Of a DNA stretch of 5,396 nucleotides, positions 5,334 through 5,396 are shown one piece after another. Position numbers and translations under genes: made by a program. Under the pieces are notes generated by a model that was given only the letters and a program-made list of their open reading frames with translations, was not told where the DNA came from and ran no database searches. Each line of letters opens with the position of its first letter. The stretch's first letter is position 1. Origin of the DNA: Patescibacteria group bacterium UBA5187 (lineage in GTDB: Bacteria > Patescibacteriota > Minisyncoccia > Phycocordibacterales > PALSA-1337); assembly GCA_002413065.1 (NCBI GenBank), contig DHWH01000006.1, forward strand, positions 461 through 5,856. The letters are read 5' to 3'.

Positions 5334-5396
5334 ATGTCCGTCTATGAACGGGTATGTATTCACGTCTCCACACGACGTTTAGTATTCAATAGCTTG
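5334..5396 (+). CDS. Possible start of a downstream gene (partial, unidentified)
   Basis: From ATG at 5334 the frame stays open for 21 codons to the window edge (MSVYERVCIHVSTRRLVFNS and one further residue). No domain can be recognised in so short a fragment and there is no Shine-Dalgarno, but that is also true of the two upstream genes here. An extended -10-like motif lies about 37 nt upstream. A second ATG at 5344 in another frame stops after 12 codons. An open stretch of this length occurs easily by chance. Confidence 0.25.
   Translation, partial: MSVYERVCIHVSTRRLVFNSL

Noticed and set aside
5338..5378. Terminator after leuS
   Set aside because: The only stems are a 4-bp CCGT/ACGG and a 5-bp ACGTC/GACGT, both GC-poor overall and neither followed by a T-tract.

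Overview
The window looks like a piece of a Candidatus Patescibacteria (CPR) genome, probably Parcubacteria-like. This is inferred from the heavily expanded leucyl-tRNA synthetase, a small multi-pass membrane protein of a type I associate with that group, very compact gene packing, and starts without clear Shine-Dalgarno sequences. No UGA interrupts the long reading frame and the stops seen are TAA, so there is no sign of a recoded lineage. The assignment rests on sequence character only.

Layout. Positions 1-214 hold the C-terminal end (TGS domain) of the ribosome-associated ATPase/GTPase YchF on the + strand. It converges on, and shares a TTAA stop-codon overlap with, a 134-residue predicted membrane protein on the - strand (211-615). 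A 94-nt divergent gap (616-709) carries candidate -10 elements for both directions. The rest of the window is almost entirely one + strand gene, leuS (710-5296), encoding a 1528-residue leucyl-tRNA synthetase. The last 100 nt hold an extended -10-like motif overlapping the leuS stop and an open frame from an ATG at 5334 that runs off the end; this may be the start of the next gene.

The notable object is leuS itself. All core LeuRS parts are present and in order: HVGH, zinc module, CP1 editing domain with TTRPDT and HDERD, RDW...SRQRYWGEPIP, second zinc knuckle, KMSKR, anticodon-binding domain and the C-terminal VNIVV domain. Three in-frame blocks totalling about 720 residues interrupt them. 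Block A (about residues 218-566), between the zinc module and the editing domain, is a tandem pair of Nudix hydrolase domains with an exact 165-residue period. Block B (about 736-893) is a third Nudix domain of the same family, inside the distal part of the CP1 editing domain. Block C (about 1001-1213) is a complete HAD-type phosphohydrolase just after the second zinc knuckle, beginning with its own Met. Removing the blocks leaves about 808 residues, a normal bacterial LeuRS size. The synthetase therefore appears intact and decorated with four extra phosphohydrolase-type domains. Nudix 2, Nudix 3 and the HAD keep their catalytic signatures, while Nudix 1 is altered at two Nudix-box positions. 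Their function is unknown. Clearing nucleotide by-products such as Ap4A or aminoacyl-adenylates is a testable idea, not a conclusion.
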